Counted from the first letter of the stretch, positions 22,866 through 35,350 are shown. The stretch is DNA of 64,000 nucleotides from Daedaleopsis sinensis (GCA_033807695.1 CM066307.1:2108001-2172000); one strand, 5' to 3'. The notes: generated by a model from the letters alone, not told the origin. A program made the numbers and translations.

Positions 22866-22960
22866 CAGCCCACTCCGAGGGGTTGACGACGTCATCCCAA
22901 AAGAGCCAGAGTGCTCCCAGCCAAACCGACGATAGGCGAGACTCCACCGGCGATGGGGAG

Positions 22961-22967
22961 TATATAT
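22961..22967 (+). promoter_or_regulatory. TATA box
   Basis: TATATAT lies 60 bp upstream of the ATG at 23027, the same spacing as other TATA-containing genes in this window. Confidence 0.55.
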
Positions 22968-23026
22968 GAAGACGGAGAGCGGTCGTTGTCTTCCCTTACC
23001 ACCACCTCTCCCCTCGACCATCCATC

Positions 23027-23636
23027 ATGTCAGGTATCACTGCTGCTCGCAACGTTCTCAAGCTCTCGCGCGCCCGCGCATTCACACCCGCCATGGGCGC
23101 AACACCCCGCTACTCCAGCACCATGCACGACAACAACCCCGACGTGAGTTCCGCGTATCTGACTGGTGCTCGCGCGCATGTGCCAATGTCGTTCCAGGTT
23201 CTCGAGGAAGAGAAGAGACGCAACTTGTCTAAGCAGCAGCACAAGACGTCTACCCCCCACCCCTCGGCTCCGGGTTGGAACGAGCACCTCGCAAGTGCTT
23301 CAGAGGCCGCCATCAAGGTAGGATACCCGCGGAGCGTAAATGATCTGACACTCACCCAACAACACACAGGCCGACCAGCACACCGGGTCCACCCACGACC
23401 TCCAGGCGCGCACGGTCCAGTATGTCAAGGACCGTCATCACTCCAAGGACGCCTCCAACTTGACTGAGAACGAGCCAGGCGTTAACACCGCAAAAATGAC
23501 GCATAATGGCCAGGCCGTACCTGAGGCATCGTTCGCGAAGGAGGAGGTCGGCGGTCCACTCAAGGGCGCGCATGGGACCGTCCTCGAGACCGTCGAGCAC
23601 AAGGAGGACATCATCAAGCGGCAGAAGGTCTTGTAA
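23027..23636 (+). CDS. Small conserved fungal protein, probably mitochondrial
   Basis: Three exons (23027-23143, 23198-23317, 23370-23636), 167 aa, each exon a whole number of codons. The N-terminus (MSGITAARNVLKLSRARAFT) is basic, Ser/Arg-rich and lacks acids, like a mitochondrial presequence. It is followed by the conserved-looking segments HDNNPDVLEEEKRRNLS, TSTPHPSAPGWNEHLASASE and ADQHTGSTHDLQ. The rest is hydrophilic and Lys/Glu/His-rich. The protein resembles small hypothetical proteins found widely in fungi, but I cannot assign a function. A TATA box and a CRE-like site lie upstream. Confidence 0.82.
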
Positions 23637-24540
23637 AGGTTGTACTGTTGTCAACCTCGAGGATGCATACTGTACTTTGTATGATTAAAAGCTGTGGATT
23701 CAAACGCACTCATGTACTGCGTATACTGTAATATATTGTCTTGATTGTGTCACACATACCGTAGGCCGGATCCCCATCGTTCGACATCGTGCACTCTCCA
23801 GACAACTGGTGCGCAATGCATTCAGATCTTCCCGTCGACGACCCCGCGTTGTTTATCCGGGCTCGTGGAGGCAACTGTCGATAGCACAGGAACGTCGTTC
23901 ATCTTGCATATTCCGTGATCAGCTACTTGTGTATCGGTGTTGGCAACATGCAGTTATAAGATGTGTGGATGAGGGACGTTCTGAAGAACGTGCGGAAGAG
24001 GCAGCTCTGAGCTGAGACCGTTGAAGGTGTTGAAGTCAAGTTGAAGGTCGTCGTCGACGATGGTGGACCAAATTGAGGGATGGTCTCGTTAGCGCCCATT
24101 ATGACACCCACGTTGTGGGAGCGAGGCAGCTCGCCGTCTTCTCCCATCTCGGCGTCGCTGTGCACTTAGCCTTCGCCCACTGCCCCGCCGCTAGCCCATA
24201 TCTGCCTGGCGATAAGCACGCTCACGAGCTGATAAGTTTGCCCATCTCTCTCGCTTTTCCAAATATCGACTCCTCGGCAATTCCGCGAGCGGCGACGACC
24301 TCCTCAGTACCCACAGTGTACAGTGTACACGTACGCCACCTCACACAGTCTATGCGCCTGCTTTCAACCCCCACAACAATCTCCACCTCCTCAGTCTCCT
24401 CATAGCACCCGCCACATCGCATGCGGCGTGGCACAACACGGCCTGACAGCTCTAGCTCAGGGCTATTCCGACAAGGACTCGGCGCATACATCCACACCCA
24501 CCGCAGCACCACCCAAGGACACTCCCGCCGCCACAGCACC
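23637..24540. other. Intergenic region
   Basis: No gene is supported between the two plus-strand genes. The end is pyrimidine-rich and C-rich with CACC repeats, typical of a fungal 5' UTR before the ATG at 24541. Confidence 0.45.
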
Positions 24541-26691
24541 ATGAACTCCTTCTGGGACTTCGTCGATTGGATCCTCCCGCCCGTGCGCATCGTAGACGAC
24601 CTTACGGACTATCCGTCAGAGCCCGCACATCGGTCGCGCTCCAATCACCACCAGAGCTCAGGTACGACACGTCGTCTATCTGGCAAAGACCACGACAAGG
24701 AAAGGGAACGGGAGACCGGGCGGAGAAGAGAAAAGGACAGGGACCGTGAACGTGAACGCGAACGCCACGGCGACCGAGAGCGCGAGAGGCCTACGGAGAG
24801 GGAGAGGGAGAGGACACGAGAGCGGGGGAGGGAGACGCCACGGCGCGGGCCCGAGCAGGACAGGGAGCGCGAGCAGCTCCGCCAGCGCATACAGCAGCTC
24901 GAGCGCGAGAACGACAGTCTGCAGAGCCAGTTGCGCACGACCCGCGAGGAGCTCTCGACGCTCTCCGCCGCCGTGTTCGTGCCCACGTCGCCGTCCGAGC
25001 GTACTCCGCCACCGCATCCGTTCACGTACGCCACATCATCCCCCGACCCTGCCCTCATCGCGCTCCCGCCCTCTCGCGCGCATTCACGCGCCTCCTCTGA
25101 GGCATCGACGTCGCGCACCCCAGTGGCGACGCAGGTCGCGCAGTACTCGGCCGAGGCGGCCCTCGCGGATCCCAGGCGCCTGCGCGTGCTCTACAGCGCC
25201 CTGCGCGCCACGTACGGGGACGCGCGGCAGACGATCCTCGCGCAGGCCGAGGAGCTCGCGTCGCTCAAGTCGTTCCTCTCGAAGACGGACGAGTGGTCGG
25301 GCGCACAGCTCCTGCAGGCCCTCGCGGACCTGAACTCGGAGATCATCCAGCTGTCGGCGTCGGTCGCGGAGGAGTTCGCGGCGGCCCTGCGCATCGACGC
25401 GCGCGCGCCGGGGGCGGCGAAGAAGCGCGACAGGCAGATCGTCGAGCCTGCGCTTGGGAAGGAGATGCTGGAGCTGCTGGAGAAGAGGGAGCACGCGGAG
25501 GACCCGACGCTCGTGCAGTTCGCGCTGCAGGCTTGGGAGGTCTGGTGTGTCTCGAGGGTGATGGAGGCGTTTTGCTATGGGCTTCCGGCGGAAGTGGACG
25601 AGGCGTTGAAGCTGCTATTCGAGCGCATGCAGCGCGAAGGTGAGCTCCCCCTGCCTATATGCGCGCATATATTTACCACTTACTGACGCTACCTGCTCAC
25701 AGAACCTCAGCCTACGACCGCAAGATGGCGCGCGCTCACCTACAAGCACGCACGCTCTCTCATCGCGCGTTCCCGCCAGTCGTCGGAACCCGCCTCCCCA
25801 GACACGGCCGCCCCGGGGCCGTCCCCCTTCAACTCCGCCCCCGCCTCCATCGTGTCCACGACCTCGCTGCCGCCCCCGCTGCTCACGCTCACCGAGGCAA
25901 ACCTCCGCGGGATCCTCGCGATCCTCGCGCTCGCCGGGTGCACGGACGCCCGCGGGCTGCACCGCGATCCGCTTCGCGCGCTCTATGGAAGCGCGTTGTC
26001 GCGCATCAGCGCACGCGCGGAGCGCATATCGACAGTCGTGAAGGAGGGCGTGCTGAGCGGGCTCTTCGACGTCGTCTGGGTGCCGCCCTGCCAATCTCCC
26101 AACCCCAGCACGTCGTCCACTCGGCGTGCAGGCTCGGCCACCCCGCACGCGAACGGGGTCGTGAACGGGGTCGGGGCTGGGGTTGGGGCGAACAGAGGCA
26201 AGGGCACGGAGGCGGAGTGGGTGAAGGAGGTCGAGCGCGCGCAGCTCGGCGAGGCCGACGTCGACGACCAACCGTCTGGGGAACCTGGGGAGAGAGAGCG
26301 AGAGCGGCAGAAGGGGGACCGCTGGTTCGACTGGGGCGCCATGGAGAACGTGTATGCGGGGCACTGCGACGAGCACTGCCGCGTGCTGTGCACCGTCGAG
26401 CTCGGGCTCGCGTTCTCGCGGCGCGTCCCAGAGGAGGAAGGGGACGGGGAGGAGAGCGTCGACGGGGACGGCATGGTCGTCTCCGGGAGCGGCTCGCGGC
26501 CCACTTCCAGTGCGTCCCGGCTGGGGTCCATGGGCGGGGGTGGGGTCGGCCTCAATGGGGGCTCGGCGAGCAGGAACACGAGCATGCACGGAGAGGCTGC
26601 TGGTGAGGGGGCGAGCGAGGGTGGGCGGCTCGTGCGCACGCTGTTGCTGAAGCCCAAGGTGCTGCTCGAGAGCGTCGTGGACATCTTGTGA
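24541..26691 (+). CDS. Large coiled-coil protein of unknown function
   Basis: Two exons (24541-25639, 25703-26691), 695 aa, in frame; the ATG lies in a good context (caccATGaa). The protein starts MNSFWDFVDWILPPVRIVDD and has an extremely charged Arg/Glu tract (about residues 50-110, RERERER). A coiled coil follows (REQLRQRIQQLERENDSLQS), then a proline-rich linker. A largely helical C-terminal region includes YGDARQTILAQAEELASLKS, WEVWCVSRVMEAFCYGLP and HCDEHCRVLCTVELGLAFS. No enzyme motif is seen. The layout fits a scaffold or cytoskeleton-associated protein, but that is inference. It lies in the spacer between the inverted arms and is not duplicated. Confidence 0.8.
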
Positions 26692-28124
26692 GGTGCTGTG
26701 TGTGCGTGTCGTTCTCGTGTTCCCTCCGGGTTTAGGTTCGGGGTGGCAGCGTGCTGGTGCCCACTGCTATTTTTGACTGGTGAGTGTTCAGATCTTGCTG
26801 GAGCGAGATGCGGTCAGGCATGGGATGCTGGAAGCTGACTTCGCGCGTTGGATGTAGGTTCCAGTAGTATGTGGGCCCTTCGATGGTGCCTAGCCACGAT
26901 ACCTGTTGGACACGAAGGTCCCACCGCTCCAGCTTCACCATCCCTCCCGCTTCTTCTCCCATCATATCATCTCGTTCCTCATCGCCCCGTCTCTCAACTC
27001 GCGATTGAACAACCCAAGTCTAGAATCAACCGATGCCTAGAAAAATTCTGCGACCTACATCGCTCCGTTACCATCTCCTTGCGCCTTTCCCTTCCCTTCC
27101 CTTCCCTCCCACTTAACGACCCCTGCGATGCCCCATAAGTATCTGACGACCTGACTATGCCGCTATATATATCCGCTCATATCTGCCCTGCACCCTGCAC
27201 CCTGCATCTCCATCTTGCTCTTCATCTCCAACTCAGCCTCATCTGCTGCATCGTATCACATCGGCCCCCGGACTCCTTGCATCTCATCCCACGTCTGGCA
27301 ATCTGTGCTTCCGCATCTTGGCATCCCTGTCCCTGGAACCCTGCAGGCCATTCCATTCGTCAGCCGCTCAGGCGGCGTGTATCACCACCCACCCCACCTC
27401 TCAAATATCCATCCAAGTCCTTTGGTGTTTCTTGTTCGTACATGCTTCGATCTGCGTCAGGATGTCATGTATCGATTCTCGATGAACCGTGAACTGCACG
27501 ATGCGCGTCGTTATACCTACCGTACTTGATACCTACCTAATACCTGACCGTGGCCGTGACGGACCGACTGTGTTCCGAATCCGTGCTCCGCTCTTGCGCT
27601 GTAGTATGTATGAATATCTACGCGATCTGCACCGCGTCTTGCACATATGGTGACTCAGTGGGCCTGCGTCCAACCGAACAACTGTGTGATGAAGCTTGAG
27701 TGTTGGAGACTAGATGCGCGAGCCGCGTGACAAAGGTTTAAATAGAGAAATCGATTCGATGTACGATGTAATCGTAAGTGTATGTCCATCGTGATAACTA
27801 CGAACAAAGTAGTAAGATACTGATACTAAGCGGTGTGAGGCTTCGGGTGAATAATAAAGTGAAGTGAAGGACGGGCATAGTTATTAGTAAGTATGCATAC
27901 ATAGGTATGAGGAGAAGAGATAATAAATATGAAGCTCGAATCAACAATGAAACAAAGATTAGTAAAGGTGGGGTCAGATAATGAGGCTGAAGTCGGAGAC
28001 AAGACGAGGTCGGCGGTCTCTGAATGAAGGGAGAGTGAAGGATAGTGGTCGGCGAGATTGATGAGCAGACAAACAGAGCTTGCCACCTCTTGGACAGACG
28101 GGATAAGTGACGGTAGGTTGCCAT
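26692..28124. other. Intergenic region and start of right inverted arm
   Basis: No gene is supported. The region holds pyrimidine-rich simple sequence (about 27080-27110). Inverted-arm similarity begins exactly at 27351 with ttccattcgt, and the arm part mirrors the downstream flank of the left nuclease gene. Confidence 0.45.
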
Positions 28125-30446
28125 TCACGAGGGCACCCAGACGATATTCGCGGGGACCAGCTCGCCGTTGAGCCCGGCACCCTTCAGGCACGAGTACATG
28201 TGGTTCAGGTCGTTCCCGCACACGACGTGGAACGTCCCGTGGCTCTCGTCGTACCGATAACATTTCTGCCATTGCTCCTGCCAGTAGCTCCCGAGCGCCA
28301 TCGTGTCGCAGTCGACGCGGAAGTTGGGCGCGAGCGGGGCGTCGTCCCACGCGTACATGCCCGGACAGCCCTCGGACTGGATAAGTGCGTGGCTCGTGTT
28401 GAGCATGAGCCCGAAGAGCGCGTCGGAGCCGACGTTGACGAGCGCCGCGGGGACCTTCTCGTTATTGTAAGTGATGAAGACGTCGTTGATCTTCAAAAAC
28501 CCCTTGGATCCAGCGCGGTAGCACTTGGCGGGGGGCAGGCCGCTCGGGGAGGGCCCCGCGCTTGTGGAGGAGGAGTGGGGCCGGGAGCTGGTGGATGAAG
28601 TTACGCTCGAGGAGTGAGGGCGGGAGCTCGATGAAGGGATCGCGCTCGAAGAGTGGCCGTGAGAGCTCGAGGAGGAAACCGTGCTTGATGAGTGCGGACG
28701 GGAGCTCGAAGAAGGTATCACACTCGAGGAGCTGGAGGACTGAGAGTGCGCGCTGGATGAGTGTCCCTGAGAGGTTGACGAGTGTCCGGGTGCGTTTGAG
28801 GATGGACTAGGGGAGTGGAGGACCGGGGCTTCAGAGCTCCACGGGATCGACACGTCTGGCGGGATAACGTTTGTAGCGTCGTCGACTGCATTTGCGATCG
28901 AAGAGCTCGCGGCGACAACCTAACGAAGAGATGAATATGAGCCACAGCCTGAGTGACGTCTCTGGACCGGGACATGACATACGTTGTCTGCGACCTCACT
29001 GATCTCGTCTGGGATATCCGGGCCAAGGTTCCAGATAGCGGCGGCGGCATCCTGTGCTGCCTGAGCCGCAGCCTCCGCAGAAGCGATTGCAGAGGCTAGT
29101 GCACTGTTGCTACTCGCACTAGTCTATGGAGGAGATTGATAGTTGGCTAACGTCAATGTATAGCCACGATATACACTCACCAGGGCGGATGCCGCGGGTG
29201 CGAGCGCATTAGCAGCGTCGACAGCGACGGAGGCAGCCGCTGCCGCTGCCGCGGGAGCATTGTGTGCAGCAGCCAGAGCGGCGACGGCGGCAGCAGCTGC
29301 ATCCTTAGCAGCGTCGATGTCTTGTGCGGCAGCGCGAGTCGCCTCTGCGGTAGACGTAGCCCGGCGGGTGCTGCTCGACCTGGGACAAGACGAAGGACGA
29401 CGTTGACGCTTCTCGAAGTCGAGCTCTACGTCCGTAGCGATTTCCGAGGGCGGTGTGGTAGGCGTCGGCGCATCCTCGCTCTCACCCTTGAGACGGCCAC
29501 CAAGAGCGTCCGCGTCACGGCGAGGAGGGGGAGGGTTGCTTGTGGAGCCAATCACACACGGGCGGCAGTCGAAAGGGCGGGAGTTCCCCGGAACGATGAG
29601 GCTGCTAGCCGTGGCAGGGTAGTCCGTGTCTGCTGCGAAGGGCGTCGCGACTTCAACAGCTAGACGGCTCGTAACGAAGCGTCGTTCGCGGGTTCCCGAA
29701 CTCCAGAAGGCGCCACCGGGGTCGAGGGTCCCTACAGCCTCGGCGGGTGCACCGTTCTCTGGCTGGTCCAGAAGCTTGAGCTTGTACCTGTGGCAGGTCC
29801 TCCCGCTCTGCCACCGCGATCTGGGATCGTTGGCGACACGGCGGAGGTTGGTGATGGAAGACAACAAAGGGCTTTGGAACTGCTGCTCGCGCGTCGGGAC
29901 TGCCATGACACGGGCATTGCGCCTTCCGCCTTCTAAGACCGAGTTGAAAGGAAATTCATCGCAAGAAACCTAACATTGCGTCATCAGCGAAGTGTTATAT
30001 TCGAGCTATGTCAAGCTACAAACCTTCCACCACACCGGGTCGTGGTACCTCAGATCGCACTTGCCATCCTGCTGGAACCTGTCCTTGGTAGCACGGTCGC
30101 ATACTCCGGTGCGTCGCGAACCCGTGCCAGAGGGATCATAGGTGAGATCCATCTCGTCGTTAGAAAAGTCGGGGTGGGCGCGGATATTAGCGCACGTTTC
30201 CGGCTGCAGATTACAGTAATATGAAAGCGTCGGGAGCGGTGAAGGAACATCCACGGTGCCGCGGCATTGGTCGGGAACGATTGCGCGCCGAGCGAAGTCT
30301 GTCTCCACGTCCACGGTCGTGTTTGATGACGGGTTAGATGCGACAAGGTAGTCGTGTGCATCGGTCGGAGTGCGTATGAGGGCTGCACAGGTTCCACCGA
30401 CTCGGACGGTGGCGACGAGAATGAGAGCGGTGTTGAGGGAAAGCAT
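28125..30446 (-). CDS. Secreted NucA/NucB-type nuclease with Ser-rich linker and unknown C-terminal domain (right copy)
   Basis: Four exons: 30446-30024, 29969-29181, 29123-28983, 28919-28125; in frame, 715 aa. Exons 1-3 have exactly the same lengths as in the left copy (423, 789 and 141 nt); exon 4 is 78 nt shorter because of fewer Ser-rich units. The signal peptide (MLSLNTALILVATVRVGGTCA) and the nuclease motif HDPVWWK/SCDEFPFNSVLEGG are intact. Substitutions are spread along the protein (DFARRAIVPDQCRG against DIARRAIVPDRCAG), giving real divergence but no broken frame. The C-terminal domain (CYRAGSKGFLKINDVFITY) is kept. Extracellular DNA degradation is inferred from the NucA/NucB motif. 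Two intact copies imply retained function or a young duplication. Confidence 0.87.
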
Positions 30447-30500
30447 GTCGATCGGGTGAATGTTCGCTCGCTGCTGGAGTGTCCATCGTTCGAGCGAAGC

Positions 30501-30506
30501 TTTATA
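30501..30506 (-). promoter_or_regulatory. TATA box of nuclease gene, right copy
   Basis: TATAAA on the minus strand, 55 bp upstream of the ATG at 30446, mirrors the box at 16441 in the left copy. Confidence 0.6.
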
Positions 30507-32699
30507 CTGTCTTCCTGGATGGTAGGTGTTAAGGATAGCTGGTGTATGGTGCTGGCCATACTACTCACCGGAGATGCTGTTACGATGAACCAGGACACAC
30601 CGGGGTTGCGCCCGTCGGGTGGAGCTGCTCTATGAATCCGTTGGAGTCGTCTTCAGCACTGAAACGTCCTGTAACATGTATACGGCGGCCTTCTCATTGC
30701 AAATCCTACCAAAGTTGAAAGGGACCGGATGCATAGCGCACGCTAGCATCGCCATTATAGTGAGGGAGTAGTGGCTATGGCACCAGTGCGGACCAGACCT
30801 CACGGGATTATCGCTTTGAGCCGCTCACATAGCATTTGGAGCATCGAAGCACCTTCGGGCGGAGGGACAAGTTGAACGGATGCGGAAAGCACTGCGGTTG
30901 TGGTCACTGGTTAGTTTGAAATGAAGAAGGACTAGTAGATCTTAGTAGACGCACATCAGCGTCACCTTGTCAAGTTGTCCAACAGTACAACTGGATGCCC
31001 ATTTCTACATGTACCAAGGGAGGTTAAGTGTACCGCCCTGTACCGGTTCGGCGTGTTTGCCTCGACTCGGACGCGGAGCCGTGACTCACTCCCTCATATG
31101 TAGATGGAAGACTCACCGAGACGTACTAGCAAGCGGTCACAGATGCAAGAGCGTATTTATTTATTAAGACTACTCGTCATTCCTATGATGAGAGAGTATT
31201 GTAGTCGGTCCGACTGCAAGCCTAGGGTGAACTTGAAAATTAGTCCGATCTGTAGCGGAAATTCCATGGCATCTGTGAACGTCCAGGAGTCGCAATTGCA
31301 CGGCTACCTGTATGCGGTGTCGACGCATACCGCTCATGGAGTCGTGGTGGAGAACAAGAAAGCTAGAAGCCAGGCTACCTACTCGGAGCTCAGGTAGTTA
31401 CTAGTAACAGGTAGTAACATCAAGGAGAATTTTTGTTGACTTGAAACGTATTTGGAGATGTTTGTACATAAGGTGGCAACGAGGGCGCTAATAGTGTCCT
31501 GCCTCTGTGAACATCGTCGAAATGGGCCATATACGCCAGGCATTCAACAATGCTGCAGAAGCTGATAGATTGTGTGCTTCCTACAGCCTGCAGTAAGTCA
31601 TCTTTGGTGGTACATGACGGGTACAACTTAGTACTAAAAATTTACTCATGACATCGTAGGATGCCACTGCACTGTAACCGTGGTATTAAAATCGTCGTGC
31701 TACTCTGTGCGTCCTTGCCATACCATTATCCTAACCGTTTCGAGTACTGACATCTGTGCAGAGTATGTGCACGCATTGTGGGAGACGAATTCATCTAGAT
31801 CGGTACCGGTGCTGCGCGCTTCTACTGGCATGGCAACGATGCAACCTCCTGCCACCTAGAGAGAACCTCAACTTGATTTCAGTGCGGCTCTCTAATTCTG
31901 AGGCTTCATAGAACGACACGCCGCCCTGGATCACGCCCATTGTGGGCGCGATGACAAGCTAGTGAGCGCATCTTCATTCCGAACCTGCGAATTACTTGAG
32001 CGTCCAGCTACTCATGTCATGATGGCTCTTCAAGCTTCAGGATGGAGATTGAGTATGAGTATGGAGGATAACTCTACCATCTGCTGTAACGATGGTCACT
32101 GGGTATAACCGTGACGAATGTGCTCACAGAGCATGTCAACAGCTAAGTGGCTACCGCTTTAAGAGTGGCTCTAGCGTCCGTGTCAGTTCGTCTATCATCA
32201 ACACACGAACTTGAAACACCGCTCCCTCCTTACAAGCTCGAGACACAATGTCTCTCAGATCTATTTAAGCCGTGGCGTTGAGACTTCCTGTGATCGCGCT
32301 CCGAGCATGCGCCTTGGACGTCAATCGTTCGAATAATGTACGTTTTCATTCCTTTCGCGGATGCCCGTTGTCGCTCAATAGGTCGTCGCATGAGTACCCC
32401 GATCGGCTTATGAATCTTGTAGAATCGAGCAATATAGATATTGAGGACAACAAGTGTATCCGTCACTGTCTGAGTGCAATGTCAGTCACACGCACACGAG
32501 AACCAAATTCGATGCCGGTCAACATTATACCAATCGGCTCCGTTACAAACTACGACGGTGGGGAAAGGAGCTGACTCTATGGTGATCAACCTGTCTGGCG
32601 TGCGTCCTCCTCCTTTTCCCTGCGGTATCGGCAATGCTAAAAGTGGTATTCCAAGTGTAGAATTGCTATGGAGAAAAATACCTTTGCAAGGGCTCTCGC
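30507..32699. other. No recognisable gene
   Basis: To about 32200 this is the upstream part of the right inverted arm, which has only short, non-conserved frames. The remaining 500 bp are unique and show nothing recognisable. Confidence 0.45.
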
Positions 32700-32739
32700 G
32701 TTTGATATTGCGAAATGCTAGGAGAAGGACGAGATACTG

Positions 32740-33446
32740 ACCATCGAGCTCGGCGGAGGAGATGGGGTCAAGCAGGTCCTCCTACACTCGAAGGAAGAGG
32801 CGCAAGTTCCTGGAAAACTGATATACGATAGGTTCTTGGATGGAAACGACTCGAGCGTGAAGCGGCCTGTTGGCACGGCCGTGCTGGACGTGTGAGCTAT
32901 CACCTCAGATATCTTTAGTCAAGATACATAGCCTTACATCGCCACTTTCAGCATTCGCTTCGACATCGAGCAGAACACGTCCGAACACTATGATGAGTTT
33001 ATCCAGGCGGTGCACAATTCAGCGGTGACTTCTATTGCGTTTGATGCGATCTTCATTCAATTCTGTGAGTCGACGTTGCTCTCGTCAGTGACGGAAGACT
33101 GACTAGTGCTCGTTACATAGACAACACGACTGCGGTCTCAACCACTGATCCGCCGACTCTTCCAAGAGCGCGCACAACTACGGAGTATGGCCAGTAGTCC
33201 CCATTCCAATTATCGAGCCTCGCGACTATGACATAGACATTTCATATCTGGCAGGTACGACTGGACTCAGAGCCACGCAGTGAACAAGAACATGAAGCTG
33301 TGCATCGGTACCGTATCCTCGCCTCAGTTCGGAGCAGGTGATGCCGATATCAGCACCCTGCAGAAGATCGTTCAGGAAACGCGCACCGAGTATCCGTCGA
33401 CGTTCGGCAGCGTGATGCTCTGGGATGCACACGTTGCCGTCCAGTA
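32740..33446 (+). pseudogene. Decayed GH18 chitinase-like gene
   Basis: Several GH18 blocks are readable in order: LTIELGGGDGVKQVLL, then YDRFLDGNDSSVKRPVGTAVLD, IRFDIEQNTSEHYDEFIQAV, FDAIFIQF, and AVNKNMKLCIGTVSSPQFG with FGSVMLWDAHVAVQ before a stop at 33444-33446. This matches the order and exon pattern of the intact chitinases at 35351 and 53856. The first 5' exons are missing. The intron after AVLD has lost one G and its phase, and the active-site block that should read DGIDxDxE appears as xIRFDIE, so the second Asp is changed. I read it as a relic of a tandem chitinase. Confidence 0.75.
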
Positions 33447-35350
33447 GTCTGCTCACCAGGGTTGTACGCGTGCTTGTGCAAACAGGCAGTGAGAAGGAAC
33501 TACGACCAGTAAGTGAAGAAGATTCTCACCGGGGGTACCGGTGACACTGCAGCTGCCGGTGCCGGTGCCGGTGAAACCCTGGGCTCCGCGCGTACTACGC
33601 CAGACAGTCCCGCAGAGAGGAAGCCCGGCAGCACGTCCGAGGACGCGAGTCGCACATGTAGCTCCGCGATGGAGCAGATGGTTGCTCGTGCGCGACGTCG
33701 GTCACTTCAAGTTCTGTGACGGCCCACGTCCGTGGGGATCAACATCACTCTGTTCGACGCCTCCCCCAGGCGGGCCTGTAGGGAATCCGAGGCACCTCGG
33801 TCGGCGCCCGCCATAGTGTGCAATACTTGGGCTCTGTGCAGGCTGGGTATTGCTCGTCAGAACTCGGTGCGGCTGGGCTGCTGCGAAAATCTATGCATTA
33901 CGACAGTCTGTCAGTGAGTGTTTTATATTTCACATAGGTTGCCAACGACATGTTCCGGGCTTTTTTCTGCTCCTCACTGCTATTAGGCTTCGGGTGATGT
34001 CGGCGTTCGCTTGGAGACGAGACCTTCAAAGAGTCAAGACTAGTGCCGTGAGCGTGCCTGGCCCGCCGCGAGGTAAAATAATCTGGATCATGTACCGACA
34101 TCCGCTGTAAATGGGTAGTTGTGGAGCATTCTCTGTATGAGGCTGCAATATTGCTGCGAAGTCGTCGTTACACGGGCATACATAGTGAGTTACAAAAGCT
34201 ATGAATTCACGCCGTCGACTTACTACTTATTGTTACTCATGCGCAGAGTTGCATTCATGTTCTGCATAGGTCCTTTCAAGTCCTGCTGCGGACGTTGATA
34301 GAGGTGCGAGTGTGCATGTGGTAGATCTCAGATAAGCAACCGATGAAGAGGTCACTAGCGTCTGATCCGGTTACTTTTGTCTCTTGCCACCATCCAGCTG
34401 ACGTCTCCCATCGCACAAGGCTTAGCTGATCCATATGGAGCTGTCGGTTCTCGCACACACACGACAGTGAGAACTCTCACCCCAAGTCTCTCTCCAGCGG
34501 TGTCATCTAAGGTCCTGGGCTCAGCTACTGCAATCTGCCTCCGCTGCCAACAAAGTCGGAACGAGGCGAGCCGCGACGCTACCGAATCAACGGGCAACAC
34601 ATATCTGTGCACTAGGAAGATATGTACCATCTTGTCACCATGACAGGTAAGTTATCAACAGTCGAGTCGCCATGTGCCCCGTCTTCTTACTAAATCTCAA
34701 CTTCTTCCGTTCGAGGCGCGTAGCGACTGACAACGTGGTCGTGCGTATCTCGACCCCGGTTCTCCGTTCGAGCGTTGTCTTATTCAAACCCATCGGCTAC
34801 GACCCACACCTCGACCAAGACGCGACCAGTGGGCGATTCGCGGCCGTCGGAAGAGACGCGATAAGTACTCAATATTGGCCTGCGTCTCCCTTGCGTCAAA
34901 CGCCTGCTGGCGCCACACTGTAAGCACGGGTTCGCCAACATACGCGGCATTTGCGATGCCGCATGGTCTTCCTCCCTTCTCCGACCCTTCCGTCCCCCTT
35001 CTCCGTCAGATATCACTGAGCGTCCCTAATATAGACCCCTCCCAGACAGCCGAGAACACTGCGGACCAATGGCATCTGGTCGTCGTTGCTGTCGGTGCGG
35101 CCGTCTGTCCGGGACCACGCGGTGACGAAAACTACGCTTGATCGCCCCGGGCGAGGGTCAAATTTCTGCGCTCATGGGATCAGGCCCTTGCTCGGGCATG
35201 AGAGGGCGCGACGCATCAGGGAGGCACTCGCGTTCTGGTCGGCCACGGGATGTTATAAAGACCGTTATCTGCCCTTCGAATGCTCAGCAAGGGCACCTTC
35301 CCCTCTGTCAATCCGCGAATATTCCCTCGCTCGCCAGCCAGCCACTCAAG
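33447..35350. other. Intergenic region, no recognisable gene
   Basis: Short frames with no domain similarity. A short Gly/Ala-coding stretch at about 33540-33590 may be a remnant of a linker from the upstream chitinase relic. The end holds the chitinase promoter. Confidence 0.4.
35252..35259 (+). promoter_or_regulatory. TATA-like element upstream of chitinase
   Basis: TTATAAAG lies about 95 bp upstream of the ATG at 35351. Confidence 0.4.

Larger units (their letters stand above)
21437..23026. other. Intergenic region, D1' end and promoter of the next gene
   Basis: No coding region is recognised. The last 170 bp before 23027 hold a CRE-like palindrome and a TATA box. Confidence 0.45.
27351..32200 (-). 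repeat. Cassette N, right arm of the inverted repeat
   Basis: Inverted copy of 14775-19700, about 4.85 kb, with the nuclease gene 28125-30446. Its edges are sharp: outside 27351 and beyond about 32200 similarity stops, and no D1 sequence flanks this copy. Exons are better conserved than flanks. Confidence 0.88.

Noticed and set aside
27157..27529. Plus-strand frames crossing the start of the right inverted arm
   Set aside because: They cross a repeat boundary and are not conserved in the left arm.
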